This document shows positions 1 through 7,801 of a stretch of DNA of 64,000 nt, in pieces. The stretch is from Leptospirillum ferrooxidans C2-3. Its GTDB lineage: Bacteria; Nitrospirota; Leptospirillia; Leptospirillales; Leptospirillaceae. Position 1 is the first letter of the stretch; each line of letters opens with the position of its first letter. Below the pieces are notes generated by a model. The model made no database searches and was not told where the DNA came from. It saw nothing but the letters and a program-made list of their open reading frames with translations. The translations under genes and the position numbers were made by a program. The stretch is from positions 589,486 to 653,485 of the forward strand of contig NC_017094.1 of assembly GCF_000284315.1 (NCBI RefSeq), given 5' to 3'.

Positions 1-1
1 G

Positions 2-295
2 AATGCGACCATGTCCGGTGGAATGAACGTCAACCCTTCGACAGGCCAGCTTCAATTGTCCGGGACCGGATCGACCGGAAATTCGTCCTTTACCTCCGGC
101 GTCTCGGGAAACGCCACCCCGAACATCGGTACGTCCCAGAGTTCGGGAATGAACAACTCCACCTATAACGCCGGCGGAAACTACACCCCAGGACAGGGCA
201 TCCAGAATTCCACGTCCGGAGGAAGTACTGGATCGGGACAATCTATTGGGCCGGGCGGAGGCGTCACCGGAACCATTCAGAAACTTTTCCAGTGA
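2..295 (+). CDS. C-terminal part of a Gly/Ser/Asn/Thr-rich protein (cut by window edge)
   Basis: The frame is open from the first bases of the window, so this is probably the end of a longer gene. An ATG at 11 has no ribosome binding site. The visible 94-98 residues are low complexity, built from Gly, Ser, Asn and Thr with many SG, GNS and TGS steps, and contain no Cys and no membrane segment. Such tails occur on surface or pilus-associated proteins. It ends 20 bases before an exported protein on the same strand, so the two probably share a transcript. Function is not recognised. Confidence 0.55.
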   Translation, partial: NATMSGGMNVNPSTGQLQLSGTGSTGNSSFTSGVSGNATPNIGTSQSSGMNNSTYNAGGNYTPGQGIQNSTSGGSTGSGQSIGPGGGVTGTIQKLFQ

Positions 296-314
296 GGAGG
301 AGTCGAGGAGAATC

Positions 315-1448
315 ATGATGAGACGATTTCGTTTTTTTTCCGCCTTGCTTCTGATTGGTGGAGCCATTTTTCTGTTTCGTCCGATCCCGGCGATGGCGGT
401 CGCCGGATCGTCCTATGTCCAGTGCCTGGGAGTGGTGACGGCGGAAATGTCCGCCCTCATGGCCGCCGGAAGCGCCACCCCTTCAGTTATTGCGGGAACC
501 GTTTCCGCAAGTCTGACGTTGAATCTCCAGCCGTATGTCGAAGCCATGGCGGCCGAGATCTGCGCACAGGGATCGAATGTTGTTTCGGGCTTGGCATCCC
601 TCACCGCGGCCCTGTCTTCGGATCTTCACAACCAGGCCCGTCAGACGGACGCCTCCCTCACGCACAAGTACCTGATCGGAGAACGCCTCCGGACAGAGCG
701 GGAATACGGTCCCCACGCAACTGTCGCCCATGTCTGCGCCAGAAGCATGGAGGCAGGTCAGGCCGGGCCTGTCATCGGAAGTGCCGCCACCACGGCCGCC
801 ACATCCGACATGATCGCCAACCAGTGGATGCAACAGACTATCCCGAAAACCGCGGCTCTCCAGAAAATCGCCAGTCAGCCGGCGGAAAACTTCGACGCAG
901 CGAATCTGTTCGGAACAAACGATCTGGCCGGAGGATCGACCCTGACTCCGACACAGGCCACGGCTGCCCAAAATTATGTTCTGAATGTCACGAACCCCAT
1001 TCCCTATGCCGCGGGATCCACTCCGTCGGCGAATACGACCGAAGGACAGAGAGCCTCGGTCGCCAATCTTCGGGAGCATGCCGTCCTGTCGCTCGCCCGT
1101 CATGCCATGAATGAACAACTGGCGCTTCGGACCGCCCAGGCCAATCCCCAACTTGTGACCTGGCAAAACACCCTGGCGCAGGAATCGGGCCTCCCGCCGG
1201 TTCCGGTTTCTGCCGGAGGAGTGAGTCTCATGAGCGTTCTGGGAACGGACGTGAACAGCCGGTTTAGCAACCCGTCCTGGCTTACCGAACTTCACACCCT
1301 TTCATCAACCGGGGTCCTTCGGGAGACCGCTCTCGAAGGGGCACTTGAGATCGAGATCGAATGGCAAAGCCTCCTGTCCGACCAGAAAATGGAGGCGCTT
1401 TTGGCTGCGATCGCGGCGAAGCAGGTGGAGATCCGGAGGCAGCCGTGA
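315..1448 (+). CDS. Exported protein of unknown function, paralogue A (mobile-element associated)
   Basis: The start at 315 (ATG ATG) is preceded by a GGAGGAG-type site; an upstream in-frame ATG at 246 would run through the previous gene. The 377-residue product has a clear signal peptide (Arg-rich start, hydrophobic stretch, cleavage after AMA). It then has an Ala-rich region, a central LRTEREYG motif followed by C and R-S-E residues, and a C-terminal helix. The same landmarks, in the same order, occur in the gene at 3935-5182, so the two are paralogues. Both lie beside type IVB (Dot/Icm, IncI) transfer genes, so a role in the envelope part of a transfer apparatus is plausible but inferred. 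Confidence 0.75.
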   Translation: MMRRFRFFSALLLIGGAIFLFRPIPAMAVAGSSYVQCLGVVTAEMSALMAAGSATPSVIAGTVSASLTLNLQPYVEAMAAEICAQGSNVVSGLASLTAALSSDLHNQARQTDASLTHKYLIGERLRTEREYGPHATVAHVCARSMEAGQAGPVIGSAATTAATSDMIANQWMQQTIPKTAALQKIASQPAENFDAANLFGTNDLAGGSTLTPTQATAAQNYVLNVTNPIPYAAGSTPSANTTEGQRASVANLREHAVLSLARHAMNEQLALRTAQANPQLVTWQNTLAQESGLPPVPVSAGGVSLMSVLGTDVNSRFSNPSWLTELHTLSSTGVLRETALEGALEIEIEWQSLLSDQKMEALLAAIAAKQVEIRRQP

Positions 1449-1720
1449 CCCGGGAGTTTGTCCGGAGATCTTGCGGACATGGAGAGGCGGTTTACGCTGT
1501 CGGCCCATTCTGTGGGCGACATAGAAGGATACAAATTGCGGAAAAAGAACTCTGCGGAATTTGCCGGGAAAAAAGAAAGTCCTCCGAAAGAGAGGCCCAG
1601 GCGGCCATGACGGAGAAAAACGACCGGAACCCTTCCGGCGAACAGAGTTTCTCCGGAGAAGTCAGGGACATCTTGAAAGAAAGAAACAACCATAACAACC
1701 ATCAAGGAGACAACTCATGA
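1445..1720 (+). CDS. Small Cys/His-rich protein, possible zinc ribbon
   Basis: The GTG start at 1445 overlaps the previous stop (GTGA), and the stop at 1718-1720 overlaps the next ATG (ATGA). This double coupling supports a real gene even though a longer ATG-initiated frame exists. The 91-residue product has Cys and His in its first half, spaced C-G-H, then C-G, then C-G-I-C, as in small zinc-binding folds. The second half is charged, with a His/Asn-rich tail. There is no signal peptide, so it is probably cytoplasmic. Function is unknown; it is translated with the exported protein before it and the barrel protein after it. Confidence 0.55.
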   Translation: MTREFVRRSCGHGEAVYAVGPFCGRHRRIQIAEKELCGICREKRKSSEREAQAAMTEKNDRNPSGEQSFSGEVRDILKERNNHNNHQGDNS

Positions 1721-2358
1721 TCAGAAAAATCAAAAGCGCAATCCTGACTCTCGTTCTGGCGGCTTCATTCGGATTTTTCCTCCCCAACGCGGATGCTTCC
1801 GATTCCGGCCCCGGAGTCTGGGATTTCCTTCTCTTTGGAAATCTTGATATGGGGAGCAATTTTAATGCCGGAACCTTGGGAATGAATTCTGCAGGCACGA
1901 CTGTCTACAAAGGATCATCTCCCATTACGTCGGCCGGATACGGATTCGGGTTCGGGACCGAGGTCTGGTTCACGGACAACATTGCGGCAAGAGTTCTTCT
2001 CCAGGGAAACGTGTTCGCCAACGGATTCAATGCAAATCTCAAGAACGGTCCCTTCTTCGGATACGGGGCTGCCACCATCGGTCCGGTTTTCAAGCTGTTC
2101 GGATCGACCAATTATTTCGTCTACGCTCCCGTCGATCTGGGATACGCGATCACGGCGGCAAGCTCCGGATCTCCCGCAACCGTTGGCGCTTCATCCAGTC
2201 TGACGTCCTCGATGGGACATTCGTTTTATGGGGATCTTGGAATCGGGATCAATGTCCGCCTTATCACGATCGAGGCCAAGGTGGCGTATCTGCCCACTCC
2301 GGGAGCGTTCGGAGGAAATTCGTTCTTCTTCCCGATCTCCATCGGATTTGACTTGTAA
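1717..2358 (+). CDS. Outer-membrane beta-barrel-like protein
   Basis: The 213-residue product begins with a signal peptide (Lys/Arg start, hydrophobic core, cleavage after ADA). The mature part is rich in Gly, Phe, Tyr and Asn with alternating hydrophobic strands, and ends in a strand finishing in F-D-L, close to the terminal aromatic signature of outer-membrane barrels. Length fits a small eight-stranded barrel. The start overlaps the preceding stop by four bases and a GGAG site lies at 1705-1708. It may be a surface protein of the mobile element. No substrate can be named. Confidence 0.7.
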   Translation: MIRKIKSAILTLVLAASFGFFLPNADASDSGPGVWDFLLFGNLDMGSNFNAGTLGMNSAGTTVYKGSSPITSAGYGFGFGTEVWFTDNIAARVLLQGNVFANGFNANLKNGPFFGYGAATIGPVFKLFGSTNYFVYAPVDLGYAITAASSGSPATVGASSSLTSSMGHSFYGDLGIGINVRLITIEAKVAYLPTPGAFGGNSFFFPISIGFDL

Positions 2359-2421
2359 TTTGGTCCGCTGTGATAAAATAATCGCATCTTAAAAGATTGG
2401 ATTAAACGAAGGGAAGCCGAA

Positions 2422-2727
2422 ATGAACAAAAGGACGACAATGGATAGCGCAGGGACCATGATCGCGTTTCACCTGAGTGTTCCCTACGGACCGGATATTG
2501 TAAAGGAACAGGATGTTTACAATGCCTTGAAAAATGGGAGTCTTGGCGGGATTGCGACTCCTGCAAAGGATATTCTCGTCTCTCTCTTCAATGAAAATTC
2601 CCCGGCGTCCATTCTTAAGGCGGCTTACGAATGCGGCTCATCGGTCGAAAAAGCCCAGAAACTTTACAGGGAAATAATCGCGATGCCCTTTCCGCGTTCT
2701 ACGGATTGGGAAAAAGTCAGTTTTTAA
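2422..2727 (+). CDS. Hypothetical protein upstream of an AbiEii-type toxin gene
   Basis: This 101-residue protein has no recognised domain, signal peptide or membrane segment. Internal Met codons at residues 7 and 13 are alternative starts, and the ribosome site before 2422 is weak. It stops 15 bases before the nucleotidyltransferase gene and the two are clearly co-transcribed. Small genes in this position are often antitoxins, so that is the leading inference. The 100-residue gene on the other side of the toxin is an equally good candidate. Confidence 0.6.
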   Translation: MNKRTTMDSAGTMIAFHLSVPYGPDIVKEQDVYNALKNGSLGGIATPAKDILVSLFNENSPASILKAAYECGSSVEKAQKLYREIIAMPFPRSTDWEKVSF

Positions 2728-2742
2728 ATCGCTGGAGGAACC

Positions 2743-3519
2743 ATGTCGCAGATAGAGAAAAAGGAAATGGACCACTGGCAGTCGGCGGGCGGCTGGAAGA
2801 GCCTCGAAAAAACAGCCGCCGATATCGTGTCCGCTGCGGAGGCTTCTGCCGGAAGCGTTCGCATGTCTCCCCTTCTTGGAGGCGGAACAAGGCTTATGCT
2901 TGAGATGAATCATAGGATAAGCCGAGATATCGATTTATTTATCCGTGATCCGCAATGGATTGGCCTCATTTCTCCGAGGTTGAACGAAAAGGTCGAAAAT
3001 CTTGTATCAGGGTACGAAGAGGATGCGACTTTTTTGAAATTGAAATTTCCTGAAGGGGAAATCGACTTTATTGTTCGCATGTCTCTTACAGGACTTCCTC
3101 CTGAGACCTCCGAAAAAAGTCTTTTCTTGCTCGATCCAATCGAAGAGGTTCTGGCCAAGAAACTATTTTATCGTGGAGCGTCCTTGACATCGCGAGATCT
3201 TTTCGACTGGGCCTGCATCGAGTCGATGTATCCGGGGTCTGTTGATTCTCAAAGAATCGCGCGCTTGGTCAATTCAAGAGCGCCTGAAATCAGGCAGTCA
3301 CTCGAAATGATGGCGAATAGTTCTTCCGCCAAAAGAATGTGGAATCTGATCGAAACACCAATAGAGATGGATTTCGACAAAACGGTTTCATGGGGGAAAA
3401 ATCGGCTAAATGCCTATTGGGACCTCTCCCTTGCCGGGAAAGAAGGGCATGGGGGCCGAAGCGTTTCGGGACGAGAGTCAAAAAAAGAGAAAAATCCCGG
3501 ATATGGCTTTGGATTCTAA
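2743..3519 (+). CDS. Nucleotidyltransferase toxin, AbiEii/AbiGii family
   Basis: The 258-residue protein carries the nucleotidyltransferase signature: GGGTRL at about residues 46-51, followed by S-R-D-I-D-L-F with the two metal-binding Asp at 62 and 64. Relatives transfer nucleotides to tRNA or other targets as the toxin half of type IV toxin-antitoxin or abortive-infection systems. A GGAGG site lies nine bases before the ATG. The last ~30 residues are Lys/Gly-rich and overlap the start of the next gene, so the natural C-terminus may be slightly altered. With its two small neighbours it forms a probable toxin-antitoxin module carried by the element. Confidence 0.8.
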   Translation: MSQIEKKEMDHWQSAGGWKSLEKTAADIVSAAEASAGSVRMSPLLGGGTRLMLEMNHRISRDIDLFIRDPQWIGLISPRLNEKVENLVSGYEEDATFLKLKFPEGEIDFIVRMSLTGLPPETSEKSLFLLDPIEEVLAKKLFYRGASLTSRDLFDWACIESMYPGSVDSQRIARLVNSRAPEIRQSLEMMANSSSAKRMWNLIETPIEMDFDKTVSWGKNRLNAYWDLSLAGKEGHGGRSVSGRESKKEKNPGYGFGF

Positions 3520-3805
3520 CCCAATAGATCAACAACCCATTAAAAGAATCCTCGGCAGGAAAGAGAAAGATCTTTCGAAAATCGGCACTCCCCACGTTTC
3601 CGAGACGCGCATGGCTTTTTCCAGACAGAAAACCTGTTCCGGAATCGCTCCAAAGGGGGTATTTCGCTACAGGAGCCATGCCCAGGCCAACGCCGATATG
3701 GAAAAATGGCTTCGCGATTCTGTCATGAGGTTCGAGGCCCGTAAGAATCTGTCCGACGATTTTCGTATGCTCATACGCGAGATCCCTAATGCTGCGGATC
3801 AATAA
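3503..3805 (+). CDS. Small hypothetical protein, probable partner of the AbiEii-type toxin
   Basis: The ATG at 3503, which overlaps the toxin gene by 17 bases, is preferred over an earlier one at 3410 buried in that gene. The product is about 100 residues. Its middle reads K-G-V-F-R-Y-R-S-H, followed by an acidic/aromatic helix, a pattern I recall from small proteins encoded beside nucleotidyltransferase toxins. No signal peptide or membrane segment is present. Overlap with the toxin suggests translational coupling, typical of toxin-antitoxin pairs, but antitoxin function is inferred. Confidence 0.6.
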   Translation: MALDSNPIDQQPIKRILGRKEKDLSKIGTPHVSETRMAFSRQKTCSGIAPKGVFRYRSHAQANADMEKWLRDSVMRFEARKNLSDDFRMLIREIPNAADQ

Positions 3806-3824
3806 AGCCGAGCCTGGAGGAACC

Positions 3825-3938
3825 ATGTTCGTCAAATCTGTCGATAGAGTTCTCTTTTGCCTTCTCGATCAGTTCTCCACTCGGTTTTCATCTCCTGAAC
3901 AAAAATTGATCGTCTCGTGGTTCGCACTTCAAGGATGA
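3825..3938 (+). CDS. 37-residue small ORF coupled to the downstream exported protein
   Basis: A GGAGG site at 3816-3820 sits four bases before this ATG, and the frame runs 37 codons to a TGA that overlaps the next gene's start (ATGA at 3935-3938). The peptide is hydrophobic in the first third and at the end (V-L-F-C-L-L, then L-I-V-S-W-F). It could be a leader peptide whose translation opens the next start, or a small membrane-associated protein. The strong ribosome site and four-base overlap are the support; no homology is recognised. Confidence 0.5.
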   Translation: MFVKSVDRVLFCLLDQFSTRFSSPEQKLIVSWFALQG

Positions 3939-5182
3939 AAAACGTCCTCCACCAAGCGTTGAGCACTCTTTTTCTCTTGGCCCTGTCTGTTTCCCCCGCT
4001 CAAGCAGTTGGCGGATCCACCTTTGCTGCCTGTGTGGCCGAAGGGGAAGTCACCTATGCTCCTGCTACGGCGGTGACCCTTTCGGGAGCGTCCGGAGCCG
4101 ATACGGGGATTATGGCGGCCGGGTCGGCGGCCCTTGCTGTGGACCTTGCGGCCGCGGTGGCGGCCACTGCCGGATGTCTTGGCGCTGTTCCGTGTGGGAT
4201 TGCCGCCTCCCTGGGAGCTTCGGCGGCCGCTTTCCCTCCCTTGTATGCCGGAGCTGAATCGGCTCTGGGACCGGTAGCAGGGACACCTGGAGGCGTGGCT
4301 ACAGGGGCGTTCGGGGGAATGGGAATCGTCGAACCTCTCTCGGGCCCTGGCTACTGGATTCCTGTCGCCGGAGGCTTGGTTCTGAATCTTGAATCTTACT
4401 CGGTGGCCCTTCACGGGGTTCTGTGCGCGGCCGGGACGAACATCAATATGGCTCTTTCTGCCGCTGCCACCGCACTGTCTTCCGATGTGAGAAACACGAC
4501 CAGGCTTGTCGACAATGCGACGACCCATCTTGGCTTGATTCGGGAACGACTCCGGATGGAGCGGGAATATCAGTCGGAGCCATCGCTTTGCATCCGGTCC
4601 ACCGAAGTTGCCCAAAACGGTCCCAGTCTTTATTCGACCGCCGAGACCGCCGGAGCGATCGATCAAACGCTCATAGCCCAGGACCAGGGTGTTTCATCGG
4701 CTCAAATGACATCTTCAGTATCCTCTTGGGCCGAACCTGATGCATCGAGTCTCTTCGGTTCGGGAAGTTACACTCTCACCCCCCAGGAGACATCAAGCGG
4801 GATCCGGATGATCTGGCTTTTGACCCATCCCATGGGCCATACCGTCGGGTCTCAAAATTCGGCGCAGACGGCGCAGGATGTTCTGCCTCAAACAGTTGCC
4901 GCCCGGGAGAGCCTGATTCGTCACACTCTCACGAGTTTGTTTTCCCTAAGAGAACCTCCGACACCCGGAGGGGCGAGCCTCATGGAAAATCTCTCGAACC
5001 AGGTTCAGGAGCGTTGGGCGAATCCCCAATGGCTCATCACGCTTCATACGCTCCACCCGACGACGCTCAGGCGAGAGATTGTCATGGAACAAAGCCTGAA
5101 GGCGGAGATCCGGTATTTGAGGATGGTTTCGAAGCAGCACCGGGAGGCCATGTTGGCGATGATTGCGGGGGAGGGGGATTGA
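3935..5182 (+). CDS. Exported protein of unknown function, paralogue B (mobile-element associated)
   Basis: The start at 3935 is chosen because it overlaps the stop of the small ORF before it; an ATG at 3917 gives six extra residues and no binding site. The 415-residue product has a signal peptide (cleavage after AQA) and a long Ala/Gly-rich N-terminal insert that paralogue A lacks. It then shares A's core: an L-S-S-D motif, an ERLRMEREY motif, C-I-R-S-T-E, a G-G-A-S-L-M motif near residue 345 and a C-terminal helical tail. Duplication beside conjugation genes suggests a structural or entry-exclusion-like role in the envelope, which is inference only. Confidence 0.75.
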   Translation: MKNVLHQALSTLFLLALSVSPAQAVGGSTFAACVAEGEVTYAPATAVTLSGASGADTGIMAAGSAALAVDLAAAVAATAGCLGAVPCGIAASLGASAAAFPPLYAGAESALGPVAGTPGGVATGAFGGMGIVEPLSGPGYWIPVAGGLVLNLESYSVALHGVLCAAGTNINMALSAAATALSSDVRNTTRLVDNATTHLGLIRERLRMEREYQSEPSLCIRSTEVAQNGPSLYSTAETAGAIDQTLIAQDQGVSSAQMTSSVSSWAEPDASSLFGSGSYTLTPQETSSGIRMIWLLTHPMGHTVGSQNSAQTAQDVLPQTVAARESLIRHTLTSLFSLREPPTPGGASLMENLSNQVQERWANPQWLITLHTLHPTTLRREIVMEQSLKAEIRYLRMVSKQHREAMLAMIAGEGD

Positions 5183-5230
5183 GATGGAAAAAAACTTGAA
5201 ATGGATCTGGGTAAAATAGTGGAGGAGTCA

Positions 5231-6037
5231 ATGAACTATGAGGACAGGATCTGTCTCTTTCTGGATGTTTTGGGTTTTGCGGATCAGGTCAACAGGTCGG
5301 TGGAATCAATCGAGAAGATTGGAGGGCTCCATTCTGGATTGTCTGAGATTTTTAAGGCATTTAGGGATCGCCTTCCAAACCAGCAAAATGATTCTGATGA
5401 AACATCCAAGAAAGTTTCTCAGTTTTCAGATTCGATAACAGTCTCATACAATTTGGATGAAGATAGTGCGGTTTATCACCTGTTGTTTGACACATACATG
5501 CTTCAGATTGAATTGCTTAGATGGGGAATCATTGTCAGAGGGGCTATTGCAACCGGCAAGCTTTATCATGATGACAAATTGGTTTTTGGACCCGCACTTA
5601 TAAAAGCAGTGGAACTAGAAAAAGATGCAAAGTATCCGAGAGTTATCCTTGACAAAAAAATAATTGATATCGGCAAAGAGAATCATGCGAAGTGGCACTC
5701 TTCAGAGTACGAGGAAAAAGCAATCAGATCTCTGATCGAGCAAGATTTTGATGGGGAATTTTATATCGACTATTTTGGCGTTTCACCCTACAATTTTGAT
5801 GATGGCTGGGAAGATATATCTATTTATCTTTGTACGCTTAAAAAATTTATTGAAAACTCAATCCAAGGGGGGCTTCACGCAGATGTAATTTGTAAATTTA
5901 TGTGGATGAAAGATAAATTTAATGATATAATTTACGATCTAGAGAGAAGCAATTATAAGGGTTTATGTGGATGGGGGATTCCAGATGATGTGGAAATCGA
6001 CTTTACTCCTCTGAAGCCTATAAAACTGAGATTTTAG
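5231..6037 (+). CDS. Class III nucleotidyl cyclase-like protein, Pycsar-type candidate
   Basis: The start at 5231 follows a GGAGGAG site; a second ATG at 5201 lacks one. The 268-residue protein has the layout of stand-alone class III cyclases: F-L-D-V-L-G-F with Asp12, Q-F-S-D-S-I with Asp67 (the two likely metal ligands), then I-V-R-G at 102-104 and F-G-P-A-L-I-K-A before E-L-E at about 119-130. There are no sensor or membrane domains. Pyrimidine cyclases of Pycsar anti-phage systems look like this and are paired with a membrane effector; here a membrane-anchored protein follows after 71 bases. Codon use is AT-rich against its GC-rich neighbours, suggesting separate transfer. Nucleotide product unknown. 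Confidence 0.6.
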   Translation: MNYEDRICLFLDVLGFADQVNRSVESIEKIGGLHSGLSEIFKAFRDRLPNQQNDSDETSKKVSQFSDSITVSYNLDEDSAVYHLLFDTYMLQIELLRWGIIVRGAIATGKLYHDDKLVFGPALIKAVELEKDAKYPRVILDKKIIDIGKENHAKWHSSEYEEKAIRSLIEQDFDGEFYIDYFGVSPYNFDDGWEDISIYLCTLKKFIENSIQGGLHADVICKFMWMKDKFNDIIYDLERSNYKGLCGWGIPDDVEIDFTPLKPIKLRF

Positions 6038-6108
6038 AGTTGATTCTGACCAAGTTGAGAGGGTAAGTTTCTTTGTAGACTTTTTTAAAATTTGTCCGAG
6101 GGGTATGG

Positions 6109-6831
6109 ATGGATAAAGTTATGCTGGATGAGATGACGGCTATCGGTTCTGTCGGGGTCATGATTGGAACGGTTATTCTTGCTCTTTTTACGGCTTGGTT
6201 GGCATTCACGACTCGGAAAATGGCCCGGGCGACCGTAAAGCTTACAAAACAAGAAAACCAGCAACATGTTGATAATGTGAGGCCGGTATGTGTTCTCGAA
6301 CCCAATGATAATGTTAAGGGAAAGGATGTTTTTCATACTGAAATTGGTGAAAAGAACCATACCAGAGGTGTTGATATGCACAAATCCTCTTCATGCACCA
6401 TTATTTTTCTGAAATGTTCAATTCGGAATAAGGGGCTTGGACCTGCCTTAGGATTGAGATTGATCACAAGAATTATTGATAAACATAAAGAATTTGATCA
6501 AATCATACCCAGTGGGGTAATACAAGTTGGTGAAGCATGGTCAATGATTGGGCCTCAAGTTGGAACTCGTGAACAACGGGTTATTCCGATAGAGATCAAA
6601 TTTGGGGATAATTATACCGATACGGATTATACCTCGTTTCGGTCTGGCCTATGGGAAATATTCCTCGAATATCAGGATATCTTCGGGAATGTCTATCACA
6701 CCAAATATATGAAAGCCGGTAATGATTTTTTTTCGGGATGTTTCAAAGGAATTCGACCAAAATTAGGTGAACCGCCGAGGATGCCTGAAAGACAAGAATA
6801 TGGTTCTTTTGAATTAGGACATCAAATTTAA
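6109..6831 (+). CDS. Membrane-anchored protein, possible effector of the cyclase-like gene
   Basis: This 240-residue protein has one N-terminal membrane segment at about residues 11-33 followed by Arg/Lys, so most of it should face the cytoplasm. The soluble part is beta-rich, without recognised catalytic motifs. A GAGGGG site lies just before the ATG at 6109. It shares strand and low GC content with the cyclase-like gene and is placed as a Pycsar transmembrane effector would be. Known effectors usually have more than one membrane segment, so it could instead be a generic anchored sensor of unrelated function. Confidence 0.55.
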   Translation: MDKVMLDEMTAIGSVGVMIGTVILALFTAWLAFTTRKMARATVKLTKQENQQHVDNVRPVCVLEPNDNVKGKDVFHTEIGEKNHTRGVDMHKSSSCTIIFLKCSIRNKGLGPALGLRLITRIIDKHKEFDQIIPSGVIQVGEAWSMIGPQVGTREQRVIPIEIKFGDNYTDTDYTSFRSGLWEIFLEYQDIFGNVYHTKYMKAGNDFFSGCFKGIRPKLGEPPRMPERQEYGSFELGHQI

Positions 6832-6941
6832 TCACCTCACCTTTAGATTACTCCGTACGGTTGTTTCCATTCCTTTTGTTCTATTTTTGGAATCCTGCCA
6901 ATTTGTTAAGGGCGGCCGAATTCGTCAGATGAATTCTCAAA

Positions 6942-7408
6942 TCAAGAACCGTTGACCCGGAGAAGATCAAGACGACGGATCTCAATTTTACCGCTATGCC
7001 CTGAGTAGGCCGCTTGGCTGAATTCAAATGATCCCCTCCCGTGTTCTTTGTATTTTGTGGCAATAATATTAAAGATTCGGACCTTGTCTTCTAACGGCGT
7101 CCTGATGCCGAAAATAATCCCTTCAAGATCAGCAAAGCGGTAGGTCAACTTCCGGTCCTTTGCCTCCCTAAAGGAGTCGAGATGGCGGTTAGTACGGTTT
7201 GAGTCAGACAGAGCAGATAATGCTTTATCAGGTTGCGCCAGACGATTTTGTCTCCCCGCCAAACCAGATCCTTGTACCCCTCCATTGGATCGTTTAGTTG
7301 TTCAGGCGGAGAGAAATAAATCTCCTGTTTTTCAAGTTCTTGATGATCGCCTAACAAGGCGTCGAGCGATCGAAATCGGTAAAAAAACGGCATGTCGTGT
7401 GGGTCCAT
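6942..7408 (-). pseudogene. Decayed DUF2971-family gene
   Basis: Two minus-strand frames give the two ends of one protein. Bases 7145-7408 encode the typical start (F-Y-R-F-R-S, then Q-E-I-Y-F-S-P-P and N-D-P-M-E-G). Bases 6942 to about 7190, in another frame, encode the typical end (F-A-D-L-E-G-I-I-F-G, then I-A-T-K-Y). The middle of a normal ~230-280 residue DUF2971 protein is missing and the halves are out of frame, so the gene is dead. The start lies directly after the stop of the 130-residue gene, so it was the last gene of the dotA transcript. Confidence 0.65.
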
Positions 7409-7801
7409 TCACTTCCTTACAACAAGTTCCAGTGAATAATCTTTTTTCAGATTCTCCGCCACATCCCTCCATTTGGCAGGATCTATCGCTCTCAAGGGGT
7501 GGTAATATTCCTGGACCGTGGCCAGATGGTTCAGCATCCCGATGCCTCTTTTATAAACGGATTCCACCCCTTGACTGAGGTCTGTCCAAGAAATTTCTTT
7601 TCCTTCCTCAGTCCGGGAAACGGATTCTTTTCCGGAGAACATCTGTTCTGCCTCCCTCGCGGCATGCAGTGGGAAAAGATCTTCAGGATTTTTAGTTTTA
7701 TGGGGAGGATTCGCGAGGGGAGATCGACTACGTCCCGGAGGCTCCCGCAGCAAAAGTGGCCCCTTGAAGGGTGAAGAACTTGTGAGAGATTTCCAAATCA
7801 T
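7409..7801 (-). CDS. 130-residue hypothetical protein translated with dotA/traY
   Basis: The ATG (7799-7801) overlaps the dotA/traY stop by four bases, which supports a real, coupled gene. The product is hydrophilic, with a Pro/Arg-rich first third and a charged helical C-terminal half, and has no signal peptide or membrane segment. IncI plasmids place an entry-exclusion gene just after traY, but that protein is membrane-associated, so equivalence is doubtful. The segment coding for the N-terminus (7734-7769) matches part of dotA in inverted orientation, so this start may have been built by rearrangement. Confidence 0.5.
   Translation of the reverse strand: MIWKSLTSSSPFKGPLLLREPPGRSRSPLANPPHKTKNPEDLFPLHAAREAEQMFSGKESVSRTEEGKEISWTDLSQGVESVYKRGIGMLNHLATVQEYYHPLRAIDPAKWRDVAENLKKDYSLELVVRK
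7734..7769. repeat. Short inverted copy of a dotA/traY segment
   Basis: This stretch matches the reverse complement of 10002-10037 inside dotA/traY at about 30 of 36 positions, including an unbroken 17-base core beginning caaaagtggcc. It lies in the N-terminal codons of the 130-residue gene. It may be the trace of a local inversion or of a copied dotA fragment. Confidence 0.5.

Noticed and set aside
483..1295. 270-codon minus-strand ORF opposite the first exported protein
   Set aside because: Arg/Gly-rich antisense shadow with no supporting site.
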